DNA of 11,908 nt from Lentisphaerota bacterium (GCA_020201415.1 JAIVGW010000226.1:1-11908); one strand, 5' to 3'; positions 1-7,458 are shown, numbered from the stretch's first letter. Numbers and translations are program-made. The notes: a model not told the origin generated them from the sequence alone.

Positions 1-2
1 CG

Positions 3-1853
3 GTGATACTGTCCGCCGGTCTGGGCACCCGCTTGCGTCCACTTTCATTTGACACACCCAAACCTCTGATGCCTCTCTGGGGAGAACCGCTTTTGAATCG
101 AGTTCTGACGACCATGAGCAGCTGGGGGGTTTCGGATGTGTTGATCAATCTGCATTACATGCCCGATGCGATTTTTTCCCATCTGCTCAGGCAACCGGTG
201 CGTGGATTACGGGTGAATTTATCTTACGAACCGGAGCTCCTTGGCACAGGCGGCGCTTTGAGACATGCCGCATGGTTTCTAAATGATGCCCCTTTCTGGC
301 TGGTCAACGCTGATATCGTCTTTCAGGTTGATCCCCGGCCCCTGTTAACCTCCCTGCGGAAGCATCAGGCGCTGGCGGCATTGTGGATGGTACCCGACCG
401 CGGCCCCTGCACTGTGGCGGTACGGGACGGGTTGGTTGTTGACTTTCATTCCTCTAACCGGACCTCAGCCATGACCTTCAGCGGTCTGCATCTGCTGCAA
501 CCGGGGATACTGCGATACCTTCCGCCGCAAGGTCCGGCATCGATCATTCAGGCCTATGAATCGGCAATACGGCATGGGGCAAGCCTGGCAGGGGTCACTG
601 TTCCAGGATCATATTGGAATGATTTGGGTACTCCGCAAGGTTACCTGGCGGCCCATGCTGAAACCAGGCCCCACGCCAGACGCGGATCTCGCGGGGTGAT
701 CGCGGGGGCCGGCGCCACGCTGGCGCGGCGAGCTGACCTTTGCAATCTGGTTGCCTGGCCAGGCAGCCGGGCCGGCGCGGAACTGCGGGCCCACAACGTC
801 ATCCTGGGACGCGGCACCCGCCCCCGGCATCATGTCCCCAACTGCGCTGTGCTGGCAGTTTATTTGCCGCATGAACCGGTTCTGGACACGGCCCTGTCAC
901 GACTGGGGTGGTCAAGGGAAAAGACTACGGTGGTGCCGCTGGAGCCGCGCGGTTCGGCAAGGGTGTTCACGCGCCTGTGTTGCGCCTGCCGCAGTGTCAT
1001 AATGATGGCATACCGGAGGGAACGCCCGGAAAATTCGCGTTACCCAGCCCATACGGCATTGTTGCAGTCAGCCGGCGTGGATGTGCCATCCATCATCCTG
1101 GATGAACCGCGTCTGGGCCTGGTGCTGCTTGAAGATCTGGGAGCTGATTCTCTTGAATTGCTTGCGGACCGCGCGAACACTGCCACCCGTCACCGGCTGC
1201 TGTGGAACGCCATGGCAAACATGCGGCGCATGCACATACAGGGCACAAGACTGGTCAAGTTGCAACGGGCGCGGCTGGAGCCGGGTTTCGGCTCGGCGCT
1301 TTACCGCTGGGAACGGGAATTATTCCGGCACTGGTTTCTCCGGAAACATTGCCCGGCGCGCACGGCGGCGCGCATCATAGCGGAGTTGGCACAAACCGCG
1401 GAACTGCTGGCGCAGAGCCGACAGTGCCTGATCCATCGCGATCTGCAGTCCAGCAATATCCTGATAAGACACGACCGCGCTTATTTCATTGATTTTCAGG
1501 GTATGCGCATGGGGGCCGCGTCCTATGACCTGGCCTCGCTCCTGTACGACCCTTATCTGGAACTTGCGGAACCGGCCATCGACCGCCTGCTGCGGGCATA
1601 CAACGACATGGCGGCTCCCGGGCAACGCATACCGGCGGACTTGCTGCGGCACGCGGCTGTAGAACGCCTGGCTCAGGCGCTGGGAGCATACGGACGTCTG
1701 GGGGCCAACCCCGCAACCGACCGTTTCTTACGGTTCATCCCACCCGCGCTGCGCTTGATGGAAAATGCCCTGGAACAACTGAACGATTACCATGTATTAC
1801 GCCAGGTCGTCAGGTCCCTTACTCAATACTGCGCCCATCGAACAGAAGATTGA
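3..1853 (+). CDS. Bifunctional sugar-1-phosphate nucleotidyltransferase / sugar kinase (MurU-AmgK-like fusion), 5' partial
   Basis: Two enzymes in one chain, 616 residues visible. Residues 1-220 are a nucleotidyltransferase: GLGTRLRP (6-13) with PKP (19-21) is the NTP-binding signature, GTGGAL (81-86) and VNAD (101-104) follow, and WNDLGTP (205-211) carries the second metal-binding Asp. Residues 225-290 look like a short left-handed-helix-type tail. Residues 295-616 are an APH-type kinase: GSARVF (317-322) as the phosphate loop, LLEDLG (375-380), catalytic HRD (478-480) with Asn485, and DFQG (497-500) followed by YDLASLL, typical of AmgK/COG3178. In Pseudomonas, AmgK phosphorylates MurNAc at C1 and MurU makes UDP-MurNAc, recycling cell wall sugar; here both steps would sit on one cytoplasmic protein. 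The substrate is inferred. The frame is open to the window edge and the first codon shown is GTG inside the conserved strand, so the true start is a few codons upstream. The 3' end overlaps the convergent isomerase gene by 35 bases. Confidence 0.85.
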   Translation: MILSAGLGTRLRPLSFDTPKPLMPLWGEPLLNRVLTTMSSWGVSDVLINLHYMPDAIFSHLLRQPVRGLRVNLSYEPELLGTGGALRHAAWFLNDAPFWLVNADIVFQVDPRPLLTSLRKHQALAALWMVPDRGPCTVAVRDGLVVDFHSSNRTSAMTFSGLHLLQPGILRYLPPQGPASIIQAYESAIRHGASLAGVTVPGSYWNDLGTPQGYLAAHAETRPHARRGSRGVIAGAGATLARRADLCNLVAWPGSRAGAELRAHNVILGRGTRPRHHVPNCAVLAVYLPHEPVLDTALSRLGWSREKTTVVPLEPRGSARVFTRLCCACRSVIMMAYRRERPENSRYPAHTALLQSAGVDVPSIILDEPRLGLVLLEDLGADSLELLADRANTATRHRLLWNAMANMRRMHIQGTRLVKLQRARLEPGFGSALYRWERELFRHWFLRKHCPARTAARIIAELAQTAELLAQSRQCLIHRDLQSSNILIRHDRAYFIDFQGMRMGAASYDLASLLYDPYLELAEPAIDRLLRAYNDMAAPGQRIPADLLRHAAVERLAQALGAYGRLGANPATDRFLRFIPPALRLMENALEQLNDYHVLRQVVRSLTQYCAHRTED

Positions 1854-3048
1854 CATCGCGCTCGATCTCCTGGCGCGATGCCACCCAGCCGGAACGGGCC
1901 AGATCAGCGTATTTCCCGCCCAGCACCTCACCGATAATCTGCCGGGAATGCGTCCATTTGTAGATCAACTGGTCCAGCACGCGTGAATCGGAATGCTGGG
2001 GTATGCATGACAAGCCCAGTAATTCCAGACGCATGGCAGTGATTTCGCGCACCAGCGAAGGATTATTCAGGAACCACCAGCAACCGAACGGCAACATGTT
2101 CTTGAACTTGCGGGCCGCCACGCACAAAGCATGCATGTTTTCCCGGGCCAGCATGGTCACCATAAACCTCACATCGCCGAAATCCCTGGCCAGAGCCTCC
2201 ACCGTGGCCACATCCGCACATCCCACCGAGTCGCCGGCCAGAGTCAATTCCGGGTTGACCAGCTTGCGTACACCAATCATCATGGCTACCGGAATATTGC
2301 GTTCCCGGGCCACCGGCACCACCGCTTTGATCATGAGGGTGGTCAGGCTGGATTCCACGTCCGGATAACGGAACTCAGGCGGCATGCTGATGGCCATGTA
2401 GCGCGCGTCGATCTTGTCGCACCATTCGTTCAAATAACGGCGCAATTCCTTGATCGTGGAGCCGGAAAGGGAACTGTCGACCCGATAACCCATCCGTTGT
2501 AATCGCGCCGCTCCTTCCGGCCAGTTGATCAGCGCGCTGTCCAGGCGCAGAACGCCCAGAAACCGCGAATCACGGTCAAAACCCTTCTCCCAGAGCGGTC
2601 CTTCCGCCGGATCCATGGGATCATTGGTCATATACACCTTGCGGATGCCGGCCGTTTCGAAAACACGCTCAACATAATCCCGGACGTTCTGCCCAGAAAA
2701 ATAAGCACGGTAGGCCCGCAGGTCGCGTGATCCCGTATCCAGACCCAGACTATGCAGTACTGTCACCACACCGCGACAGGCTTCAGAAACAGGGGAGCGT
2801 TTGACAAACAGCTCATCCCAGATGATATCCGCCTGGGCCGGCTTGGCCATGGACATGAAGTCACTGTAGGCCATGTCCGGTCGCGCGCGAAACACTTCTG
2901 CCACCAGGTAATGATAAGTCAGCAACTCGTCGATACCCCAGAGCAGCAGGCCACCCATGGCGGGGTCGAAGGTATGCGTGTGAATATCGGTTATGGCGGT
3001 CCGGCGCACCGTCTCCTCCACCACTTCACGTATTTTGGATTTGTCCAT
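1819..3048 (-). CDS. UxaC-like uronate isomerase family protein (amidohydrolase superfamily)
   Basis: A 409-residue cytoplasmic TIM-barrel protein, shorter than the roughly 470 residues of E. coli glucuronate isomerase. HTH (23-25) in DIHTHTF is the metal-binding HxH of strand 1. FGCWWFLNNP (321-330) matches the FGSGWWF region of UxaC, and SDSR (353-356) matches its TDSR motif with the conserved Asp and Arg. At residues 254-260, where UxaC reads LHIGA, this protein has MMIGV, so a conserved His is replaced by Met257. Family members interconvert aldehyde and keto sugar acids; with that change the reaction here may differ, and isomerase activity is inference. Start ATG at 3048 is supported by AAGGAG at 3060-3055, six bases away. 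It lies 41 bases behind the aminotransferase gene with a hairpin between them and is probably co-transcribed. An alternative name would be a general Amidohydrolase_2 protein. Confidence 0.75.
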   Translation of the reverse strand: MDKSKIREVVEETVRRTAITDIHTHTFDPAMGGLLLWGIDELLTYHYLVAEVFRARPDMAYSDFMSMAKPAQADIIWDELFVKRSPVSEACRGVVTVLHSLGLDTGSRDLRAYRAYFSGQNVRDYVERVFETAGIRKVYMTNDPMDPAEGPLWEKGFDRDSRFLGVLRLDSALINWPEGAARLQRMGYRVDSSLSGSTIKELRRYLNEWCDKIDARYMAISMPPEFRYPDVESSLTTLMIKAVVPVARERNIPVAMMIGVRKLVNPELTLAGDSVGCADVATVEALARDFGDVRFMVTMLARENMHALCVAARKFKNMLPFGCWWFLNNPSLVREITAMRLELLGLSCIPQHSDSRVLDQLIYKWTHSRQIIGEVLGGKYADLARSGWVASRQEIERDVNLLFDGRSIE

Positions 3049-3054
3049 TGTATG

Positions 3055-3060
3055 CTCCTT
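3055..3060 (-). promoter_or_regulatory. Shine-Dalgarno site of the UxaC-like gene
   Basis: AAGGAG read on the minus strand, six bases before ATG at 3048. It is one of the strongest ribosome binding sites in the window and fixes the start. Confidence 0.8.
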
Positions 3061-3064
3061 GCCG

Positions 3065-3089
3065 GATCAACCGGCCACTTCGGTTGATC
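3065..3089 (-). other. Intercistronic hairpin between aminotransferase and UxaC-like genes
   Basis: A perfect inverted repeat: GATCAACCG at 3065-3073 and CGGTTGATC at 3081-3089, with a 7-base loop. It begins directly after the aminotransferase stop codon (3092-3090) and ends four bases before the Shine-Dalgarno site of the next gene. No run of T follows on the minus strand, so it is not a standard intrinsic terminator. It may protect the 3' end of the upstream message or tune expression of the second gene; that role is inferred. Confidence 0.6.
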
Positions 3090-4463
3090 TCAGCGTTGTC
3101 CCAGCACCTGGTCAATGGCTTCTTCAAAGACCTGGATCGATTCACGCAGGGGTTCTTCGGTAATGGTCAGGGGCGGGGCTATTTTGAGACACTCGCCGCC
3201 GATACCCACCGGCGCGAACATCAGCAGACCTTTCTGGAGGCAGGCCAGGTTGATTTTCTGCGCCAGCTCAGGATCGGGTGTCTTGGTACCCGTCCGTACC
3301 ACCTGGATCCCCGCCACCAGACCTTTGCCATGCACACACGCGAGCACATCAGGATATTTATCGCTAATGCGCTGCAATTCAGGCATCAGGATTTCCCCCA
3401 TGGCCGCGGCATTATCAGCCAGATGATCGCGCTGCAGTATTTTCAGGTTGGCCACAGCGGCCGCCACCGCCAACGGTGATCCCGAATGGGTCGAAGTCAT
3501 TGAACCGGGCGCATACAGCCCCTGGATATCACGCCGTCCGATGACCGCGGCCAGGGGCAAGGATGATGAAATCCCCTTGCCGCAGGCGATCAGGTCGGGC
3601 GTTACGCCGTAATGCTGGAAACAAAACATCTTGCCGGTGCGGCCGAAACCAGCCTGCACTTCGTCAAAACACATCACAATATCATGCTCACGGCAAAAGG
3701 CCTCGAGCTTTTGGGCGTATTCCACCGGCATGAAATCGGGTCCTACCCCCTGGTAACTCTCAGTCATGACCCCGGCAATGTCCCGGGGTTTGATATTGTG
3801 TTCACTCAATGTCCTGAGGAACAGATCGAACGAAACATCCTCGTTCTTGAATCCGTCGGGGAAAGGCGCCTGGATAAAAGTCGGATCGCATTCTCCAATC
3901 CACTTTTTGAGTTTTTCCATGCCGCCGGCTTGTTGCGACCCCATAGTGCGGCCGTGGAAGGCGTTTTGGAAAGTCACAAAATAGCGTTTTTGCGGACCGT
4001 GTTTTTCAAGAGCGTAGGTCTTGGCCAGTTTGATGCAATTCTCGGTAGCTTCACTGCCGACGCTCAGGAGAAAAACAGTGTAGTTGTCCGGATCCGGCGC
4101 CAAGGCTTGCAAGGCCGCGGTAAGTTCGGCGCGCTGTTCGTGCACAAAAACGTAAGTCGCCAGCAGTCCCTGATTGATAATGGCCTCGAGAGCGGCCTTG
4201 ATCTCAGGATGACCGTGTCCGACATTACTGATCAGCACCCCGGAAGACCAGTCAATCCAGCGATTACCCCAGCGGTCGCTGACGGTAATATCATCAGCCT
4301 TGTGCCAGACGACGGGAGGCTGCCCCATCATCGACTGTGGCTCGCTGCGCCGCAAGGCTTCAAAAACCGGCAGAGATTCCGGCACGGGAATTCTGGTTTT
4401 TATTGTGCGATGCTTGGTGTTTACAAACGGCACATCCACAGGTGTCAAATCATAAGCTGCCAT
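3090..4463 (-). CDS. Class III (GabT-like) PLP-dependent aminotransferase
   Basis: 457 residues counted from ATG at 4463, the usual length for the omega-aminotransferase family. GSEAT (136-140) binds the cofactor phosphate, FQNAFHGRT (165-173) is the aromatic-His stretch that stacks on the PLP ring, FDEVQAGFGRTG (266-277) holds the Asp that contacts the ring nitrogen and the conserved Gln, and Lys296 in CGKGIS is the Schiff-base lysine. STHSGSPLAV (324-333) is the second phosphate contact. The enzyme moves an amino group from an omega- or alpha-amino donor to a keto acid in the cytoplasm; the donor (GABA, beta-alanine, taurine, ornithine or other) cannot be read from sequence. ATG at 4463 is preferred over TTG at 4466 because GGAGGA (4474-4469) is five bases from the ATG. 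It has its own promoter and is followed by the UxaC-like gene, suggesting a two-gene catabolic unit. Confidence 0.88.
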   Translation of the reverse strand: MAAYDLTPVDVPFVNTKHRTIKTRIPVPESLPVFEALRRSEPQSMMGQPPVVWHKADDITVSDRWGNRWIDWSSGVLISNVGHGHPEIKAALEAIINQGLLATYVFVHEQRAELTAALQALAPDPDNYTVFLLSVGSEATENCIKLAKTYALEKHGPQKRYFVTFQNAFHGRTMGSQQAGGMEKLKKWIGECDPTFIQAPFPDGFKNEDVSFDLFLRTLSEHNIKPRDIAGVMTESYQGVGPDFMPVEYAQKLEAFCREHDIVMCFDEVQAGFGRTGKMFCFQHYGVTPDLIACGKGISSSLPLAAVIGRRDIQGLYAPGSMTSTHSGSPLAVAAAVANLKILQRDHLADNAAAMGEILMPELQRISDKYPDVLACVHGKGLVAGIQVVRTGTKTPDPELAQKINLACLQKGLLMFAPVGIGGECLKIAPPLTITEEPLRESIQVFEEAIDQVLGQR

Positions 4464-4468
4464 CAAAA

Positions 4469-4474
4469 TCCTCC
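4469..4474 (-). promoter_or_regulatory. Shine-Dalgarno site deciding the aminotransferase start
   Basis: GGAGGA on the minus strand, five bases before ATG at 4463 but only two before TTG at 4466. The spacing favours the ATG. Confidence 0.75.
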
Positions 4475-4500
4475 GTATTCAGCATTCAGGAAAAACAATC

Positions 4501-4528
4501 ATCATATTCAGTATGACAGCTCTGTCAA
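4501..4528 (-). promoter_or_regulatory. Near-consensus sigma70 promoter for the aminotransferase-UxaC unit
   Basis: On the minus strand a -35 box TTGACA (4528-4523, six of six consensus bases) and a -10 box TATGAT (4506-4501, five of six) are separated by 16 bases. The -35 box overlaps the stop codon of the TadA-like gene (4527-4525). Transcription would begin near 4494, giving a leader of about 30 bases before the aminotransferase. This is the only clear promoter I found in the window. Confidence 0.7.
4514..4527. promoter_or_regulatory. Palindromic candidate operator inside the promoter
   Basis: TGACAG, two bases, CTGTCA: two perfect 6-base arms at 4514-4519 and 4522-4527. The dyad covers most of the -35 box and part of the spacer, where a bound repressor would block RNA polymerase. 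I cannot assign it to a regulator family, and no regulator gene is present in the window. The match could be chance, since half of it coincides with the -35 hexamer and a stop codon. Confidence 0.4.
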
Positions 4529-5019
4529 GCCAGATCACCGGGCCCCTTGCCTTTGTAAGGGGAATGGCGCCGCAATTGCCGGAAGAATTCCTGCAGCATA
4601 GCGGCGCATTCGTCCGCCAGGACGCCTCCGCGGATATTCACGCCTGTGGCGTTGAAAGGAACCTGTGGATCGCTCGCGCCGAACACTACCCGGGTAATCC
4701 GCGCCAGAACGATGGCGCCACTGCACATGGCACAGGGCTCCTTGGTGACATAGAGGGCGGCCTCGTTCAACCGCCAATCGCCCAGGGCGGCCGCAGCCTG
4801 GGTTATGGCAATCATTTCGGCATGTGCCGTGGGATCCTTCAGCAATTCAACCTGATTATGCGCCCGGCCGATAATCCGCCCGTCCAGCACTATGATTGCG
4901 CCTACCGGGACGTCGCCGGCGTCCGCCGCCATCTGCGCCTGGCGCAACGCCTGGCGCATGTAATCCTCATCATGCTGGTTTTGGATATGTTTCGTCACGT
5001 GGCCCTCATGCTCCATCAT
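4525..5019 (-). CDS. tadA: TadA-like tRNA adenosine deaminase (A34 to I34), shortened loop
   Basis: 164 residues, cytoplasmic zinc deaminase. HAE (66-68) supplies the zinc His and the proton-shuttling Glu; PCAMC (95-99) supplies the two zinc Cys. The N-terminal DVPVGAII (36-43), GDWRLNEAALYVTKEPC (80-96) and C-terminal GGVLADEC with FFRQLRR (145-151) are typical of TadA, which converts A34 of tRNA-Arg(ACG) to inosine. Between DPQ (117-119) and GGV (131-133) the segment is about 12 residues shorter than in S. aureus TadA, losing the GxxGSLxNLL part just before the FN pair. Tandem ATG codons start at 5019; the first overlaps the stop of the upstream permease as ATGA, so translation is probably coupled. 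GTG at 4998, preceded by GAGGG, is an alternative start close to the conserved N-terminus. A nucleoside or guanine deaminase is less likely given the motif match. Confidence 0.8.
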   Translation of the reverse strand: MMEHEGHVTKHIQNQHDEDYMRQALRQAQMAADAGDVPVGAIIVLDGRIIGRAHNQVELLKDPTAHAEMIAITQAAAALGDWRLNEAALYVTKEPCAMCSGAIVLARITRVVFGASDPQVPFNATGVNIRGGVLADECAAMLQEFFRQLRRHSPYKGKGPGDLA

Positions 5020-6005
5020 CGCGGCTCTACATTGACAAAGAGGCCGGCAGCCAGGCAGATCAGGGCGGCACAGTATAGCGCCGTGTATCCCAGCATCCAT
5101 CCCACGTAAGACCAGGCGATAACGCCGCCGTGGGCCAGCGCATCCGCCATCCAATAATCCTGCCAGTGGGGCAGCAGACGCAGCAGGACCTCCGTCAGGC
5201 GGCTGCCGCTCCAGCGCGCCAGCAGGTACTCCGAGAGTAATCCGGCCGCCAGAATCACAAACAAACCGCTGAGCGCCAGCGGCATCGAAACACGCACCAT
5301 CCAGCAGACCACCCAGGCCGTCAACAGCATCAGGGCCAATAGGATCAGGGCGCCTGCCGGCAACATGCGCCACATGCAAGTATCAGTCATGCTGGCGGCA
5401 TGGTGCGCTCCGCAAGAACAGACAGCAGACATTTCCGGAACCGGCAGGAACAGAGCGATCAGGAAAGCGATAACCATGGCCGGCAGCAAGGCCAACGCCA
5501 CAGCTTCGATAAAGGATGACCGTCGCCTGAAGTTGTTTGCGGCGGCCCACAAGAGGGCCGCCAGCGGCGCGGCCGCCACCAAACCCACCACCGGCAGTTC
5601 CACTGAAAAAACAGGCAGGGACGCCCTTTCTGCCAGCTGGGCGGCCGGCAACGAGATCAGCATGAACCAGACAGCCACAAACAGCAGACCCAGGTAGCGC
5701 CCCGCCGGCAAAGCCGGTCGACTGACCGGCTTGCAAATTATCAAGGCGAGGTCATCGCCCGGGGCCGCCCGGTAAAATACAGTGGCTGAGGCCGCCACTG
5801 AGACCAACGCGCCATTTAGCAACAACAAGGCCAGCACCCCGTCGCGCACCAAGCGGTTCTCATCGCCAAGGCTGAAAACCACCAGGCAGGGCAATCCGGC
5901 CATGATCAACAGTCCGCTGATGGTCAACACCGGCACAATGGGACGGCGGATCACCGAACGCCATGTGTGCCATGCGACCACCAACATTTGCCTTAATAAG
6001 TTCAT
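5016..6005 (-). CDS. ABC-2-type transporter permease subunit
   Basis: 329 residues, inner membrane. Hydrophobic segments lie at about 22-46, 54-78, 103-124, 137-156, 165-189, 214-238, 241-263 and 297-324. The cytoplasmic stretch DLALIICKPVSRPALPAGRY (85-104) matches the (L/S)KPVSR-GK-LG motif of ABC-2 permeases such as the NosY/GldF type, where it contacts the ATPase. No ATP-binding subunit occurs in the window, so the partner must be elsewhere or lost. A loop at 196-210 contains Cys196, Cys198, His201, His202 and Cys210, which could bind metal or form disulfides; this is a guess. Start ATG at 6005 has AGGGG ten bases upstream. The gene ends in an ATGA overlap with the TadA-like gene and follows an unknown membrane gene by 26 bases. 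Substrate unknown. Confidence 0.65.
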   Translation of the reverse strand: MNLLRQMLVVAWHTWRSVIRRPIVPVLTISGLLIMAGLPCLVVFSLGDENRLVRDGVLALLLLNGALVSVAASATVFYRAAPGDDLALIICKPVSRPALPAGRYLGLLFVAVWFMLISLPAAQLAERASLPVFSVELPVVGLVAAAPLAALLWAAANNFRRRSSFIEAVALALLPAMVIAFLIALFLPVPEMSAVCSCGAHHAASMTDTCMWRMLPAGALILLALMLLTAWVVCWMVRVSMPLALSGLFVILAAGLLSEYLLARWSGSRLTEVLLRLLPHWQDYWMADALAHGGVIAWSYVGWMLGYTALYCAALICLAAGLFVNVEPR

Positions 6006-6031
6006 GATTAATTATCCCCTAGATCGGGCAG

Positions 6032-6715
6032 TCAGGTGGAAGACTGCAGCATTTGTTTCGTAACCGCATCATGCACCAACAGGCACCCCCCCATAGTCAA
6101 ACCCGCCGGCCCCAGCAGCAAGGCTGCCAGGCACCAGTGGTTGCCCAGCATTAAACGCCAGGTCAGAAGTAAACCCGACGGCTGGGTCAGGGCACGGAAG
6201 ATATCCCAGGCTATCCAGGCCACGAAGCCAATACACAGCACCAGCAGTGTGATGAAAATCGCCGCCAGCCACCCGCGTCGCCGCGGCCGGTCAAGACTCC
6301 CGAGCACCTGCATTCCCAGCATCATGCAAAATATCATGGTCAAAAGCATGACAATCAGCAGCGCCAGGTAATTTCCCCAGAAAAATATCTCCAGTGGCTG
6401 CCGGTTGCGCCAGATGATGAAAGGCGCCAGATAAAGCTGCATGGCCACCAGCAGCAGCAACATAGCTGCTGTCCGCAGATCACCGTTGCGCCACTCCAGA
6501 TGTTCGTAGAGACACAACACGCCCCACCCTGTCAGCATGGACCCGAAAACATATCCCGGCAGACTCAGATTCCAGGTATTGAACACCAGAAAGGCATCCG
6601 CACACAGCAAAACCGTGGTGACCAGCAGCCCCCAGAAAAGCAGGGCAAATCCGCGGGCCAGCAGAAATGCCGGAACCGGACTGGTCGCCACCTTAACTGT
6701 TTCACCTTCGGCCAT
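6032..6715 (-). CDS. Hypothetical six-helix membrane protein
   Basis: 227 residues, not recognised. Hydrophobic segments at about 18-45, 53-70, 82-100, 113-139, 148-172 and 194-215 indicate six membrane helices, with a basic loop DRPRRR (142-147) that should face the cytoplasm. There is no signal peptide and no enzymatic motif that I can see. It starts 7 bases after the stop of the TauE-like gene and ends 26 bases before the ABC-2 permease, so it is likely made from the same transcript. It may be a second membrane partner of that permease, but only position supports this. The ribosome binding site is weak, as expected of a coupled gene. Confidence 0.6.
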   Translation of the reverse strand: MAEGETVKVATSPVPAFLLARGFALLFWGLLVTTVLLCADAFLVFNTWNLSLPGYVFGSMLTGWGVLCLYEHLEWRNGDLRTAAMLLLLVAMQLYLAPFIIWRNRQPLEIFFWGNYLALLIVMLLTMIFCMMLGMQVLGSLDRPRRRGWLAAIFITLLVLCIGFVAWIAWDIFRALTQPSGLLLTWRLMLGNHWCLAALLLGPAGLTMGGCLLVHDAVTKQMLQSST

Positions 6716-6722
6716 TGTATGA

Positions 6723-7457
6723 TTATCCGCACAGCAGGCGCATAGCCGCCGCCACCGCCAGCAACATTACCAGGCGCCGGAACCATACCAGTGAAATCCG
6801 GTGCAGAATCCAGCGCCCCAACAAGGCGCCCACGACCACCATGGGCGCGGCCAACAGATCAAAAATCAGTGTCTGCCGGTTGATCATTCCCAATCCAAAA
6901 TATAACGGTAGTTTCAAACAGTTGAAAATAAAAAAATACCAGGCAAGAGTGCCCATAAAATGCAATTTGTCCAGCCCTTTGGCCATCAGGTATATGTTCA
7001 TGATGGGGCCGGCCACATTACCCACCGTGGTGGCAAATCCTGCCAGTAAGCCGGTGATGACGGTAAACCACGGCCGGTGGGGGAATTGATGCCAGCCCTG
7101 CCGGGCACGCAGCATTTCCAGCAGGCTCAGCAACAGAATCAAGCCCCCTAAAAACGGCTTGAAGTGAGCGCCGCGCACGTAAAACAGAAAAACAAATCCT
7201 GCGGCCATGCCCCCCAGAACACAGGGAAACAGTTCCCAGAGCCGCGCCCATTGGGTGTTCTTGTGGTAGTAGCGCACGGCAAACAAGTCGCCCAGAATCA
7301 ACAACGGCAGAATGGCGCCAACAGCCTGGCGCGCCGGAAACACCTCCGCCAGCAGCGCGACGGCCAGAATGCCCATGCCGGGCAGTCCCGTCTTGGAAAA
7401 CCCCACCAGCAGGGCTGCCACCAATGCAATCAGCCATTGCCAGGGCTCCAGCAACAT
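6723..7457 (-). CDS. TauE/SafE-family membrane permease
   Basis: 244 residues, the normal size for the family, with seven to eight hydrophobic segments over the whole length. The two half-repeats each carry a glycine-rich signature: VGFSKTGLPGMG (18-29) in the first and GLLAGFATTVGNVAG (136-150) in the second, as in TauE/SafE (DUF81) proteins that export sulfite, sulfoacetate or related organic anions. The substrate here cannot be read from the sequence; no sulfonate-degrading enzyme such as Xsc is nearby. ATG at 7457 lies one base after the stop of the AEC transporter and has an excellent AGGAGGA seven bases upstream, placed inside the last codons of that gene, so the two are coupled. Confidence 0.83.
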   Translation of the reverse strand: MLLEPWQWLIALVAALLVGFSKTGLPGMGILAVALLAEVFPARQAVGAILPLLILGDLFAVRYYHKNTQWARLWELFPCVLGGMAAGFVFLFYVRGAHFKPFLGGLILLLSLLEMLRARQGWHQFPHRPWFTVITGLLAGFATTVGNVAGPIMNIYLMAKGLDKLHFMGTLAWYFFIFNCLKLPLYFGLGMINRQTLIFDLLAAPMVVVGALLGRWILHRISLVWFRRLVMLLAVAAAMRLLCG

Positions 7458-7458
7458 G

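Noticed and set aside
4475..4524. An intrinsic terminator after the TadA-like gene
   Set aside because: The palindrome at 4514-4527 has only a two-base centre, so it cannot form a normal RNA hairpin, and the T run lies too far away.
3612..4601. A 329-codon open frame on the plus strand
   Set aside because: It lies antisense to the aminotransferase and runs across its promoter into the TadA-like gene; no recognisable protein.
5020..5379. A longer 284-residue version of the TadA-like protein starting at 5379
   Set aside because: The extra N-terminal part is antiframe sequence inside the ABC permease gene, and the ATGA overlap gives a natural start at 5019.
3090..7457. A taurine or sulfonate degradation cluster (class III aminotransferase plus TauE-like permease)
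   Set aside because: The two genes are separated by three unrelated genes and a promoter, and no Xsc, Tau or sulfoacetaldehyde enzyme is present.
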